Source: Vibrio pomeroyi (GTDB lineage Bacteria > Pseudomonadota > Gammaproteobacteria > Enterobacterales > Vibrionaceae). From it: DNA of 64,000 bases. Positions 9,946-18,417 of the stretch are shown here, one piece after another; positions within the stretch are counted from its first letter, which is position 1; each line of letters starts with the position of its first letter. The translations under genes and the position numbers were made by a program. Under the pieces are notes generated by a model. That model searched no databases. It had not been told where the DNA came from and saw only the letters and a program-made list of their open reading frames with translations. The stretch lies in contig NZ_AP025506.1 in assembly GCF_024347595.1 (NCBI RefSeq), forward strand, positions 3,472,001 through 3,536,000, given 5' to 3'.

Positions 9946-10353
9946 ATGCACAAACGTTATGTAGCCCAAATAATTCTTGCGATTACCCTACTCTTTTCAG
10001 CATCAAGTTTCGCTGAAGAGGAATCGGCACCTAAACTAGCCTACTTCACGCTAGAGCCAGACCTAACCACCAATTTTTACACTAAAGGTAAAAAACTGGG
10101 CTACATTCAGGTTCGCCTCGATATCATGGTTGCGAACAGCAATGACCTAGCTGCCATTGAGCACCACCAACCATTAATTCGCGATGCCGTGATTGAATTG
10201 CTTGGTAAACAAAACGAAGAAACGATTAAATCTCTGTCTGGCCGTGAAGATTTGAGAAAGACCTTGGTTGAACACCTCAACAAGATTCTGCTGCCTGAGA
10301 CGGGCAAAACCCTGATTGCTGACTTACTGTTTACCAAATACCTTTATCAGTAA
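9946..10353 (+). CDS. FliL-family protein with signal peptide, outside any flagellar operon
   Basis: 135 aa. The N-terminus MHKRYVAQIILAITLLFSAS looks like a cleavable signal peptide (possible cut after SSFA) rather than the FliL membrane anchor, so it is probably periplasmic. The rest resembles the FliL core: YFTLEPDLTTNFY, GYIQVRLDIMV, HHQPLIRDAVIELL, LVEHLNKIL. FliL normally sits beside the stator and stabilises torque. Here the neighbours are ubiC (divergent) and glpG (convergent), so this is a stand-alone paralogue whose flagellar role is only inferred. Confidence 0.75.
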   Translation: MHKRYVAQIILAITLLFSASSFAEEESAPKLAYFTLEPDLTTNFYTKGKKLGYIQVRLDIMVANSNDLAAIEHHQPLIRDAVIELLGKQNEETIKSLSGREDLRKTLVEHLNKILLPETGKTLIADLLFTKYLYQ

Positions 10354-10374
10354 TAATGTAAAAACAAATCCCAA

Positions 10375-10406
10375 TAAAAAAGCGGCTCATCTGGCCGCTT
10401 TTTTTG
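10375..10406. terminator. Bidirectional terminator between the FliL-like gene and glpG
   Basis: The stem AAAAAAGCGGC/GCCGCTTTTTT with loop TCATCTG lies 22 bp after the plus-strand stop and 29 bp before the glpG stop. Confidence 0.9.
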
Positions 10407-10434
10407 TATCTATCAATTCTCGGTAACTAACGCG

Positions 10435-11277
10435 CTAGCTTGTTGCCGATTTTGGCGCTTTCATTGAATCTACAAAGCCGATAATCACACCTGCGACCAA
10501 ACCTGCTAAGTGAGCGGTATTAGCGATAGCCATGAACGGCTGCATATACCCAAGTACCAACCACACCAACATAAAGCCGACGATCTGCCTTGGGATACCC
10601 AAACCAAGTTGCGGTGCTTTGGCGCCAACTACCCATAGGTAGCCAACCAAGGCATACACAACCCCAGATAAGCCACCGAAGTTCGCACCTTCAACCCAAT
10701 ACTGACCCGCGCCAGAAAGCGCAGAAGAGACAGCAAAGATCTGCAGTAACTTAAGGCCACCTAACTTTTTCTCAATATCTCCGCCCAGTTGCCACCACCA
10801 CAAGATGTTGAATGCGATGTGCATAACCGAGAAATGCAAAACAGCGTGACTGAGCCAACGCCACAATTGCCATTGCTGTCCATCAACCGCTGGGAAATGT
10901 AAGGCATTAAAAATCGCCTGCCCGAAACCTATCTGCTGCAGAGCAAAAATCACCACACATACCAACATGATACTGAGTGTCACAGGGCCAGCTTTGGCTT
11001 TTATCATGCCCATGAAACTTGGTGTGTGATAATGAAAGTTACTCTTTCTGGTCTCAGCCATGTCCCAAGACGCCGCTTGATAGCGCTTATGATTAGGTTC
11101 CGACAAGAAGCGATTGAGCTCAGCTTCGGTTTCAACCTGAAATTGACCATCAATAAGCCAAAGCGCAAAACGCCCTTCCCCCTCAGGAGACATCTGAATA
11201 GGGATCTGACGAGACGCCATATAATCAATAAATGCTTGAGCAAGACGTGGGTTGTCTAACACCATCAATCTAATCAT
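10435..11277 (-). CDS. glpG: Rhomboid intramembrane serine protease GlpG
   Basis: An inner-membrane protease cleaving substrates within the bilayer. It has 280 aa: a cytosolic N-terminal domain of about 85 residues, then six membrane helices. The catalytic dyad is Ser204 (GGLSGVVYAL) and His256 (ANTAHLAGL); the supporting residues His153 and Asn157 lie in VMHIAFNIL. The spacing is nearly identical to E. coli GlpG (S201/H254). It is downstream of glpE in the same direction with a 48-bp gap, the E. coli order without glpR. Confidence 0.97.
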   Translation of the reverse strand: MIRLMVLDNPRLAQAFIDYMASRQIPIQMSPEGEGRFALWLIDGQFQVETEAELNRFLSEPNHKRYQAASWDMAETRKSNFHYHTPSFMGMIKAKAGPVTLSIMLVCVVIFALQQIGFGQAIFNALHFPAVDGQQWQLWRWLSHAVLHFSVMHIAFNILWWWQLGGDIEKKLGGLKLLQIFAVSSALSGAGQYWVEGANFGGLSGVVYALVGYLWVVGAKAPQLGLGIPRQIVGFMLVWLVLGYMQPFMAIANTAHLAGLVAGVIIGFVDSMKAPKSATS

Positions 11278-11325
11278 TGGTACTTCCTATTCATGCTATG
11301 AGAAATGCTTGAAGCTTAAAGGTAA

Positions 11326-11646
11326 TTAACCAGCAATCACAGGAAGTTCAGCACGGTGCCAAGCTTCGAAACCGCCATCTACACTATATACCTCTTCAAA
11401 GCCTTGGTTCACTAAATATTGTGCAGCACCTTGGCTACTAATACCGTGGTAACACATCACCAAGATAGGTTGCTCGAACTCAACCTCATCCATGAACGAC
11501 ACCATAGTATCGTTGGTAAGATGGTAGGCTGTTTTTGAGTGCGCAACCGCAAAAGACTGCGGGTCACGTATATCGACAAGTCGAGCGTCGCCTTGTTCAA
11601 TGAGGGCTTGAGCACCTTTAACGTCGATATGTTTAAACTGGTCCAT
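11326..11646 (-). CDS. glpE: Thiosulfate sulfurtransferase GlpE (single-domain rhodanese)
   Basis: A cytosolic rhodanese transferring sulfane sulfur. It has 106 aa from the ATG at 11646, which has GAGAAAG just upstream; a longer frame to 11718 has no SD and would add an unrelated extension. The active-site loop is [10 protein letters not shown] with persulfide-bearing Cys65, the same position as in E. coli GlpE. It is expressed with glpG from a promoter region rich in DnaA-box-like sites. Confidence 0.95.
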   Translation of the reverse strand: MDQFKHIDVKGAQALIEQGDARLVDIRDPQSFAVAHSKTAYHLTNDTMVSFMDEVEFEQPILVMCYHGISSQGAAQYLVNQGFEEVYSVDGGFEAWHRAELPVIAG

Positions 11647-11727
11647 GACTTTCTCTTTTTTATACTGATTTACTTTGCTGCCATTGTAACCTATCCCAAG
11701 GCTAACAATCACATCCACTTAATAAGG

Positions 11728-11736
11728 TTATCCACC
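11728..11736 (+). promoter_or_regulatory. DnaA box-like site (one mismatch)
   Basis: TTATCCACC differs from the DnaA consensus TTATCCACA only at the last base. It is 22 bp from the next, perfect site. Confidence 0.55.
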
Positions 11737-11757
11737 AGCGATCACTTTTACACCATG

Positions 11758-11766
11758 TGTGGATAA
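11758..11766 (-). promoter_or_regulatory. Consensus DnaA box
   Basis: TGTGGATAA on the plus strand is a perfect TTATCCACA on the minus strand. A TTATCCACC site lies 22 bp to its left. Confidence 0.7.
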
Positions 11767-11935
11767 ATCTGTGAATTGCGTGAATAAAGTGCCTTTTCAA
11801 AAATAGATCCACAACATGTAGTAATGATCCTGATCTAACTGTGGGTTAACTAAAACATATCCCCACTCGAAAAACCCGTTCAAAGCCTTACTACACCCTG
11901 CTTTTAGACAGCTGACGAATAAACTTCTCACAGAG

Positions 11936-11944
11936 TTATCCACA
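11936..11944 (+). promoter_or_regulatory. Consensus DnaA box
   Basis: A perfect TTATCCACA about 50 bp from the rpoH terminator. Weaker 7/9 variants (TGTGGGTTA at 11840-11848, ATATCCCCA at 11857-11865) lie between it and the other sites. Confidence 0.7.
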
Positions 11945-11995
11945 AAATCATTTTGCAAATTTCGATCGCAAAACTTGAGAAATCGATCCAAAACA

Positions 11996-12027
11996 AAAAG
12001 GCCGAGATCTCTCGATCTCGGCCTTTT
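11996..12027 (-). terminator. Rho-independent terminator of rpoH
   Basis: A perfect 10-bp stem GGCCGAGATC/GATCTCGGCC with loop TCTC, flanked by A5 and T4, 62 bp beyond the rpoH stop codon in the direction of transcription. It separates rpoH from glpE-glpG. Confidence 0.9.
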
Positions 12028-12088
12028 CAAAATTCAGTTATTTGCTAGCTACTATTAGAAACCAAATATTATTAGGAACTAAATGCTA

Positions 12089-12946
12089 TTAGAAATCACC
12101 AACGGCTTGTTTCAGTTTCTTCATCGCATTCTTTTCTAATTGGCGAACACGCTCTGCAGAAATGCTGTAGGTATCCGCTAAGTCTTGTAGCGTTGCTTTG
12201 TTGTCATCTAACCAACGTGAGCGAACAATGTGTTGGCTACGCTCGTCTAAGCTTGCTAGTGCTAATCCTAGGCGATTATTGGTGTGTGACTCCCAGTTAG
12301 CCGCTTCAACCGTTTCAGCAACGTCTGATGCTTTATCTTCTAGGTAGTAAACTGGAGCTGTGTAAGCAGAACCGCCGTCGTCATCGTCCATAGGCGCTTC
12401 AAACGTCGCGTCTTGTGCCGCTAAGCGAGATTCCATTTCACGAACTTCAGAAGGCTCAACACCTAGCTCACGAGCAACCGTCTCAACTTCACCGTTATTA
12501 AACCAACCTAAACGCTTTTTAGACTTACGAAGGTTAAAGAACAGTTTACGCTGTGCCTTAGTTGTCGCAATTTTAACGATGCGCCAGTTACGCAGCACGT
12601 ATTCATGAATTTCAGCTTTGATCCAGTGAACTGCGAAAGAAACCAATCGAACACCAACTTCTGGGTTGAAGCGCTTAACAGCCTTCATCAAGCCGATGTT
12701 ACCTTCTTGGACGAGATCAGCCATTGGCAGCCCGTAGCCAGAGTAGCCTCTTGCAACGTGCACCACGAATCGTAAGTGAGAAAGGATCAAGCCTTTCGCA
12801 GCGTCGATCTCACCTTTGTAATGTAATCGCTCTGCAAGTCCACGTTCCTCTTCAGGCGTCAGCATTGGGTAGCTGTTCGCTGAGCGGATATAGCTATCTA
12901 AACTATCTTGTGTGACTAAAGCCATTTGATACGCTTGGTTTGCCAT
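12089..12946 (-). CDS. rpoH: Heat-shock sigma factor RpoH (sigma-32)
   Basis: Directs RNA polymerase to heat-shock promoters. It has 285 aa from the ATG at 12946 ([20 protein letters not shown]), preceded by GAGGAA five bases upstream; the frame extends 18 codons further but without SD. Region 2 includes [18 protein letters not shown] and [20 protein letters not shown]. The RpoH-specific box is [18 protein letters not shown]. Region 4 HTH is [20 protein letters not shown]. It lies next to ftsX as in other gammaproteobacteria. Confidence 0.98.
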   Translation of the reverse strand: MANQAYQMALVTQDSLDSYIRSANSYPMLTPEEERGLAERLHYKGEIDAAKGLILSHLRFVVHVARGYSGYGLPMADLVQEGNIGLMKAVKRFNPEVGVRLVSFAVHWIKAEIHEYVLRNWRIVKIATTKAQRKLFFNLRKSKKRLGWFNNGEVETVARELGVEPSEVREMESRLAAQDATFEAPMDDDDGGSAYTAPVYYLEDKASDVAETVEAANWESHTNNRLGLALASLDERSQHIVRSRWLDDNKATLQDLADTYSISAERVRQLEKNAMKKLKQAVGDF

Positions 12947-13041
12947 TCGGTTCCTCATCAATCTCTGATCTGGAGTAATACATCTATTAAAACCCGACAA
13001 TCTTGAACCTAAAATGAACAGGTTTCAAGGAGGGGGAAGTA

Positions 13042-13069
13042 ATTATGCATAATCAATTCGTCTATACAA
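13042..13069 (-). promoter_or_regulatory. Candidate sigma-70 promoter of rpoH
   Basis: On the minus strand, -35 TTGTAT (13069-13064), 16-bp spacer, -10 CATAAT (13047-13042), about 95 bp upstream of the chosen start. rpoH genes usually have several promoters and a structured leader; I cannot assign others. Weak evidence. Confidence 0.35.
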
Positions 13070-13123
13070 GGCAAAAACTGGTTAAGAAGTGCCTATTTTT
13101 CGTCTAAATATGACTCTATTCAC

Positions 13124-14092
13124 CTAAACTGGTTCAATTTCTTTTAGGTGACGCTGTGCAGAAAGCTTCGCAGCCACACTACCAAGCAGGGTTCCGACGA
13201 TCAAAAGCAGTAAAGATTCATCCCAGCTCAGGCCAATTAAGCGGAAGTGGCTGTCATACAACTGAGCCAAGTCATCCACAGCGCTATTCAGTAATACGGT
13301 AATCAATGCCGTCATTACCCAAGCGCTAATCGAACCTAAAACACCAAACCACATCCCTGCATAGAGGTATGGGCGAAGAATGTAGCTGTCGGTGGCACCA
13401 ATCAGCTTCATGGTTTGAATCTCTTCTTTATGCGCCAATACATTAAATCGCAATGTATTACCGATAATCAAAAATACTGCGCCTAGCATCAATACCGTTA
13501 AGGTAATCACGATGACGGCTGCTAACGCTTTGATAGCGTCTAGTCTAGCCAACCAATCTTCGTCTAGGCGAACATCAGTGACGAGCTCTTGCTTTTTAAC
13601 AGTACCAGCGAGTTCTTTAATTTGAGTATCACTGTGTACGCTTGGCGTAATCACCAACACACCAGGCAGTGAATAGTCGTCTAGGATAGTTAGGGCATCT
13701 TCGAAACCAGAATACTGGCTGAGATCGGCAAGTCCTTGCTGCGGTGAAATGTATTCCACCAGCTCAACTTGCTCCCAACTTTCAATTTCATCCTTGAGCA
13801 CCATTACCCTAGGCTCAGGAATGCCATCCTCTACATAAGCACTAATTTGTGACGGGCTTGTGACATCTTGCGCCACTTCACCCACGTTTTTACCCAATAG
13901 GTACAAACACGCAGGCATCGCCAACGCCATTGAGATCACCGCAAGGGTCAGCAAATTACCCAGCGGGCGCTGCCACATCTGCGAGAACGATGACTTGGCT
14001 TGTTTCCAATGCACAACAAAGAAGCCATCACTTGAAGCGCGGCTTGCTGCTCGATTAGATTGAGGTTTCTTGATGCGCTTATTAGCGGCCAT
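13124..14092 (-). CDS. ftsX: Cell-division ABC-transporter-like protein FtsX
   Basis: The membrane partner of FtsE; the complex links septum constriction to activation of peptidoglycan hydrolases through EnvC. It has 322 aa from the ATG at 14092 (MAANKRIKK), which has GAGG nine bases upstream and overlaps ftsE by 11 bp; a GTG at 14107 is an alternative. A basic cytosolic N-terminus precedes four membrane helices, with a large periplasmic loop after the first, and a FtsX-permease C-terminal domain (GNTLRFNVLAHKEEIQTMKL). The overlap suggests coupled translation with ftsE. Confidence 0.96.
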   Translation of the reverse strand: MAANKRIKKPQSNRAASRASSDGFFVVHWKQAKSSFSQMWQRPLGNLLTLAVISMALAMPACLYLLGKNVGEVAQDVTSPSQISAYVEDGIPEPRVMVLKDEIESWEQVELVEYISPQQGLADLSQYSGFEDALTILDDYSLPGVLVITPSVHSDTQIKELAGTVKKQELVTDVRLDEDWLARLDAIKALAAVIVITLTVLMLGAVFLIIGNTLRFNVLAHKEEIQTMKLIGATDSYILRPYLYAGMWFGVLGSISAWVMTALITVLLNSAVDDLAQLYDSHFRLIGLSWDESLLLLIVGTLLGSVAAKLSAQRHLKEIEPV

Positions 14093-14756
14093 AGTCTTCA
14101 ACCTCACTCAAAAAGCCTTGGTTTAATTCAAGATGACGATATTGAGGGCGAGTGTTCACTAACCCGATATCGTGCGTCGCTAGGATGATCGTCACACCGG
14201 CACGGTTAAACTCTTCAAACAGTCGCAATACGCGGTTAGATAATTCAGGATCTAAGTTACCCGTCGGTTCATCCGCTAAAAGTAGAGTTGGACGGTTCAC
14301 CACAGCGCGAGCAATACCCACGCGTTGCTGTTCACCACCAGAAAGTTGGCTTGGTAAACAACGGGCTTTGTCGAGTAAGCCAGTTTTATCCAACGCAGCA
14401 CTCACTCGGCGCTTTATTTCGTTTTCAGAAATAGATTCAATACGCATAGGCAGAGCAACGTTATCGAAGATCGAGCGATCCATCAGCAGGCGATGGTCTT
14501 GAAAGACAATCCCGATATTACGGCGTAAAAACGGGATGTCTTTAGCTGGGATACGTGTGATGTCGTGATCGTTGAACCAGACACGTCCATCGGTTGGACG
14601 CTCTATCGCGCAGATCAACTTCAGCAAGGTACTTTTACCAGCACCGGAGTGCCCGCCTAAAAATGCCATCTCTCCACGTTTGAGGTGAAAGTCCACTTTT
14701 TGGAGCGCTTGGCGTCCGCCTCGGTAGGCTTTACTCACTTGCTGAAATTTGATCAC
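14082..14756 (-). CDS. ftsE: Cell-division ATP-binding protein FtsE
   Basis: The cytosolic ATPase of FtsEX. It has 224 aa with Walker [13 protein letters not shown] (about residue 34), Q-loop FQDHRLL, ABC signature [14 protein letters not shown], Walker [13 protein letters not shown] and switch His in ILATHDIGL. It is the middle gene of ftsY-ftsE-ftsX, 77 bp after ftsY and overlapping ftsX. Confidence 0.98.
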   Translation of the reverse strand: MIKFQQVSKAYRGGRQALQKVDFHLKRGEMAFLGGHSGAGKSTLLKLICAIERPTDGRVWFNDHDITRIPAKDIPFLRRNIGIVFQDHRLLMDRSIFDNVALPMRIESISENEIKRRVSAALDKTGLLDKARCLPSQLSGGEQQRVGIARAVVNRPTLLLADEPTGNLDPELSNRVLRLFEEFNRAGVTIILATHDIGLVNTRPQYRHLELNQGFLSEVEDYGR

Positions 14757-14833
14757 CGAAAATTCCTCTTACGATCACTAATATCAAATTTAAAACGGTA
14801 GCAGGTTAAGGATAAACCACTTTGCTACTCGCG

Positions 14834-16108
14834 TTACTCTTCGCGGCTAAATAGCGCTTCAATAAAGTCTTTTGACTCGAATGGACGTAAGTCGTCAATG
14901 CCTTCACCAACACCAATGTAACGAATTGGAATCTGGAACTGGTCTGCAATTGAGAAAATCACACCACCTTTCGCCGTACCATCAAGCTTAGTTAGCGTAA
15001 TACCCGTTACCGGTGCAACTTCACTGAATAGTTTTGCTTGGCTGATAGCGTTCTGACCTGTACCTGCGTCAAGCGTTAGCATGATTTCGTGTGGTGCAGA
15101 GTCATCAATCTTCTTCATTACGCGAACAATCTTACGCAACTCTTCCATTAGGTTGCTCTTGTTCTGCAAACGACCGGCTGTATCGGCAATCACTACATCA
15201 ACGCCACGTGCTTTCGCCGCTTCAATCGCATCGTAGATAACTGACGCACTGTCCGCACCTGTATGCTGAGCGATAACAGGAACATCGTTACGCTGACCCC
15301 AAACCTGAAGTTGCTCAACGGCTGCTGCACGGAAGGTATCACCCGCCGCCAACATCACTTTCTTGCCTTCATTTTGGAATTGTTTCGCCAGCTTACCGAT
15401 AGTCGTTGTCTTACCTACACCGTTCACGCCAACCATTAAGATAACGTAAGGTGTTTTAGTCGTATCAACAACTAATGGTTGTTCAACTTGGCTTAGGATA
15501 TCCGCCATCTCATCTTTGAGCAGACCATAAAGCGCTTCACCGTCTTTTAGGTCATTGCGAGATGCTTTTTCTGTCAGGTTTTCAATGATCTTAACGGTAG
15601 TATTCATACCCACGTCAGCGATCAGCAACTGCTCTTCTAGCTCTTCAAACAAATCTTCATCGATTTGCTTACCTTTGAACAAGCCAAAGAAGCCCGCACC
15701 AATGTTTGCTTTAGTACGGCTTAGACTACGCTTAAGGCGAGCAAAGAAGCTTTCTGTCGGCTTATCTTGAACTTCTTCAACTTGAGCTTTAGGAGCAACG
15801 ACTTCTTCCTGTTCTGCTTCTGCTTCTGCTTCTGCTTCTGCTTCTGCTTCTGCTGGGACAGGTTGCTGTTCTTGTTGAGCCTCTTCAAGCGCTTGCTCTG
15901 ATTCTGCAGGCTCAGATTCAACTGACTTAGCATCAGTTGATTTAATTACTTCAGCTTCAGACGCGGCCTGTTCAGCCTCGACTTGTGATTCAACTTCAGT
16001 TTGATCTTCAACGTTTTCTACGTTCGCTTCATTCTGAGTTTTTGGGCTTTGTTCTTCTTCACCAAAACCAAGCCACGATAATAATCCGCGCTTCTTTTTT
16101 TCCGTCAT
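14834..16108 (-). CDS. ftsY: Signal recognition particle receptor FtsY
   Basis: The SRP-receptor GTPase that docks ribosome-SRP complexes at the membrane. It has 424 aa. The acidic N-terminal A domain (residues ~20-105) includes seven consecutive Ala-Glu pairs encoded by a perfect hexanucleotide repeat. The NG domain follows: N domain from about TESFFARLKRSLSRTK, G1 GVNGVGKTTTIGKLAKQ, RAAAVEQLQVW, G3 DTAGRLQNK, G4 TKLDGTAKGG. It is first of the ftsY-ftsE-ftsX operon and divergent from rsmD. Confidence 0.98.
   Translation of the reverse strand: MTEKKKRGLLSWLGFGEEEQSPKTQNEANVENVEDQTEVESQVEAEQAASEAEVIKSTDAKSVESEPAESEQALEEAQQEQQPVPAEAEAEAEAEAEAEQEEVVAPKAQVEEVQDKPTESFFARLKRSLSRTKANIGAGFFGLFKGKQIDEDLFEELEEQLLIADVGMNTTVKIIENLTEKASRNDLKDGEALYGLLKDEMADILSQVEQPLVVDTTKTPYVILMVGVNGVGKTTTIGKLAKQFQNEGKKVMLAAGDTFRAAAVEQLQVWGQRNDVPVIAQHTGADSASVIYDAIEAAKARGVDVVIADTAGRLQNKSNLMEELRKIVRVMKKIDDSAPHEIMLTLDAGTGQNAISQAKLFSEVAPVTGITLTKLDGTAKGGVIFSIADQFQIPIRYIGVGEGIDDLRPFESKDFIEALFSREE
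15812..15853. repeat. Hexanucleotide microsatellite (TTCTGC)7 inside ftsY
   Basis: Seven perfect tandem TTCTGC units. On the coding strand they are GCAGAA and encode (Ala-Glu)7 in the disordered acidic domain of FtsY. The unit is a multiple of three, so slippage would change length without a frameshift. Confidence 0.95.
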
Positions 16109-16182
16109 CCGAGGAGTTTCCTAGATCTACTAATTAACTGTATTGACTTAATGCACGTCGACTCTTTGCTATTGTTATACAA

Positions 16183-16194
16183 TACAAGCTTGTA
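16183..16194. promoter_or_regulatory. Perfect 12-bp palindrome in the ftsY-rsmD gap
   Basis: TACAAGCTTGTA is a perfect palindrome 75 bp upstream of the ftsY start and about 145 bp upstream of rsmD. It may be an operator, but no known consensus was recognised; could be chance. Confidence 0.3.
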
Positions 16195-16338
16195 CAAACG
16201 AATAGTAAAGAAAAATGACAAAGCAGTGATAAGTTTGCTTTTAGCTTGATACACTTTGTCATTGCAAATTTATTTAATACTCGAACCAACTTAAATTGGG
16301 CTCGGTATAGTATCACTTTATTAGCGGTCAAAAAATCT

Positions 16339-16941
16339 ATGGTAAGACGTCGCCAGCAAAACACATCACAAAAAAAGCCATCCGGTGGCTTTGTTCGAAT
16401 TATTAGTGGCTCATGGAGAGGCAGAAAACTACCTGTTCATGATTTAGAAGGCTTACGCCCAACCATTGACCGAGTAAAAGAGACCCTCTTTAACTGGGTG
16501 GCACAAGATATCCCAAATTCGACCTGCTTAGACGTATTCGCAGGTTCTGGTGGTTTAGGTTTTGAAGCAGCTTCTCGCCAAGCAAAAATGGTGACGCTGC
16601 TCGAAATGAATCAAAAGGCCGCTAAACAGCTTTCTGATAATGCTAAAGAGCTCAAAGCGGACAACATCAATGTGGTAAATACTGATGCTATCTCTTTCCT
16701 TAAGAAGCCAGGCACCCCTTACGATATGGTTTTCCTTGATCCTCCATTTCGTAAAGGCTTATTAGCAGAGACAGTAGAACTGCTTGAGAGCAATGGCTGG
16801 CTTGCAGATGATGCCATCATTTACGTCGAGACAGAGAAAGAGCTGAAACTCGAAGCGATGCCAGAAAACTGGGAATTACATCGCGATAAGACCACCGGCC
16901 AGTCGAGCTACCGACTGTTTAATCGAATCACTGAAGAATAG
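16339..16941 (+). CDS. rsmD: 16S rRNA (guanine-966-N2)-methyltransferase RsmD
   Basis: Methylates G966 of 16S rRNA in the small subunit. It has 200 aa from MVRRRQQNTSQKK; the open frame extends upstream to 16246, but that stretch is not conserved-looking, so I chose the internal ATG at 16339. Motifs are the RIISGSWRGRKLPV entry segment, SAM motif LDVFAGSGGLGFEA and catalytic FLDPPF (N6/N2-type DPPF). It pairs with the DUF1145 gene ten bases downstream, as in E. coli rsmD-yhhL. Confidence 0.95.
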   Translation: MVRRRQQNTSQKKPSGGFVRIISGSWRGRKLPVHDLEGLRPTIDRVKETLFNWVAQDIPNSTCLDVFAGSGGLGFEAASRQAKMVTLLEMNQKAAKQLSDNAKELKADNINVVNTDAISFLKKPGTPYDMVFLDPPFRKGLLAETVELLESNGWLADDAIIYVETEKELKLEAMPENWELHRDKTTGQSSYRLFNRITEE

Positions 16942-16951
16942 GAGTTATTGA

Positions 16952-17218
16952 ATGAAGTTCTTGCTTCCACTAGCAAAAGCAGCCATCGCCTTTGTTTGGT
17001 TTATCTTAATCGCCAATATTTTCTACCCGTTCCCGGGTAATGCGGCGATTGCGCTTTATATCATGACCGCATTCTTGTTCTTCATGCACGGCCTACAGAT
17101 GCTGATCTTTATCGGTGCCTTTGGCGATAAGATCGAGATGTCACGCTGGGAGAAATGGTCAATATTGATTTTCGGAGTCTTTGCCCTACTCGATATCCGT
17201 CGTAAGCACATGATGTAA
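16952..17218 (+). CDS. DUF1145 family small membrane protein (YhhL-like)
   Basis: 88 aa with three hydrophobic segments (roughly residues 5-25, 30-55, 67-82) and a C-terminal basic end DIRRKHMM. Function unknown. It lies 10 bp after rsmD with SD AGGAG, so the two are an operon. The position after rsmD matches E. coli yhhL. A terminator follows. Confidence 0.82.
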   Translation: MKFLLPLAKAAIAFVWFILIANIFYPFPGNAAIALYIMTAFLFFMHGLQMLIFIGAFGDKIEMSRWEKWSILIFGVFALLDIRRKHMM

Positions 17219-17250
17219 TCGAAATAAAAACCGAAAATACAGATACAAGA

Positions 17251-17279
17251 ACGCCGCTCAGTAGAGCGGCGTTTTTTTT
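17251..17279 (+). terminator. Terminator of rsmD-DUF1145
   Basis: Stem ACGCCGCTC/GAGCGGCGT, loop AGTA, then a run of seven T. Confidence 0.9.
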
Positions 17280-17299
17280 ATTGAGTAATGGTAGCAACA

Positions 17300-17884
17300 C
17301 TAGCCCATGTAGCCCTTCACACCATCCAAGAACATTTGAGTCGATAGCATAACAAGTAACAAGCCCATCAAGCGCTCAATGGCTTTAAGCCCTCTCTCAC
17401 CTAGTACTCGCAAGAAGAAGCCATTAAACATCAGGATAAAGAAGGTAGCGCCCCATGCCAGCATCACAGCGGCTGAAAGCTCTAACATGTTGTCTGGATG
17501 CTGTGTCGACAGCAGAATCAGTGCAGCAATCACTGACGGACCTGCAATCATAGGGATCGCCATCGGCACAATAAACGGCTCTTCACCTGCCGCTAGGCCT
17601 GTAATGCTGCCTGCGCTTGGGAAAATCATCTTAATCGCGATGATAAACAGAATGATACCACCAGAGATACTCAAGGTTTCAGGCTGTACATGCAGGAAGT
17701 TCATGATGCTTTGACCTGCAAACAAGAACAGCAACAAGATAACCAGTGCGAACATCAGCTCACGAATCAAAACAATACGGCGACGCTTCGGGTCAATATG
17801 CTTAAGGATAGAGAGCACGATTGGCAGGTTGCCAAGCGGGTCCATGATAAGAAACAGCATGGTTGCTGCAGATAAGATTTCCAT
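17300..17884 (-). CDS. yhgN: MarC/YhgN-family inner-membrane protein
   Basis: 194 aa with six predicted membrane helices, the length of E. coli YhgN. Family stretches are FLIMDPLGNLPIVLSIL at the N-terminus and PFIVPMAIPMIAGPSVIAA in the middle. The family was once linked to antibiotic resistance (MarC), but its transport function is unproven. It is convergent with the rsmD operon. Confidence 0.87.
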   Translation of the reverse strand: MEILSAATMLFLIMDPLGNLPIVLSILKHIDPKRRRIVLIRELMFALVILLLFLFAGQSIMNFLHVQPETLSISGGIILFIIAIKMIFPSAGSITGLAAGEEPFIVPMAIPMIAGPSVIAALILLSTQHPDNMLELSAAVMLAWGATFFILMFNGFFLRVLGERGLKAIERLMGLLLVMLSTQMFLDGVKGYMG

Positions 17885-18090
17885 AAGTTTGTCTCGAAAA
17901 GCGTAAGTGCGCGGAGTATAGCAGCCTCAACATTGATTTTCGAACGCAGTGATAAGCAGGTTAACTGATGCTTTTAAAGGGGAATGTTATAAGACGGAAA
18001 ATTGGCAAAAGCAGATTGAAAGGTAATAAAAAGAGTGGAGCCGAAACATGCACCCACTCTCTATTCACGAATAAACCAAGCCACTAAGAG

Positions 18091-18327
18091 TTAGTGATTA
18101 CACACACGTTCGCGGTTAGTGCAAAGCTTATCATCGACAACGACAACCTTTTCCATCTTCAAGAAAAACTTCAACAGGCTATCTAAATCCAGACCATTGA
18201 GCTTACAAGTATGGAAGCGAGCTTCTTCGCCATAGGTTTGAGCAAGCGCTAATGTTAGCTCTTCGCGAGTCAGTGGCTTTTCACTAAGCAGGTTTAAAAC
18301 GTTGTGTGCGTGAATTTCAGTCGTCAT
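18091..18327 (-). CDS. YecH-family (DUF2492) small metal-binding-like protein
   Basis: 78 aa. It matches the YecH pattern: IHAHNVLNLL near the start, EEARFHTCKLNGLDLDSLL in the middle and a C-terminal NRERVCNH. Conserved His and Cys residues (HAH, FHTC, VCNH) suggest a metal site, hence the family's usual annotation; no function is established. Confidence 0.8.
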   Translation of the reverse strand: MTTEIHAHNVLNLLSEKPLTREELTLALAQTYGEEARFHTCKLNGLDLDSLLKFFLKMEKVVVVDDKLCTNRERVCNH

Positions 18328-18417
18328 AACTCAATCTCATGTTTAATGAATTACACGTAGAGTACCGAGTTTTAGCAACGTCGTTTTGATGTAGCTCAGG
18401 CTTGAGAGAGCTCTACC

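Larger units (their letters stand above)
11647..11995. other. Gene-free region upstream of glpE containing a DnaA-box cluster
   Basis: This 349-bp region lies between the glpE start and the rpoH terminator. It has two perfect TTATCCACA sites in opposite orientations, one single-mismatch site, weaker variants, and several GATC sites. No believable ORF crosses it. It must contain the glpE promoter. Confidence 0.6.

Noticed and set aside
11797..12030. 77-codon minus-strand ORF between glpE and rpoH
   Set aside because: It begins inside the rpoH terminator hairpin and crosses the DnaA-box region; no SD.
13045..13107. 20-codon plus-strand ORF with a strong GGAGGGG SD antisense to the rpoH leader
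   Set aside because: Lies in the rpoH promoter with no promoter or terminator of its own; the purine-rich SD is probably the complement of a pyrimidine tract in the rpoH leader.
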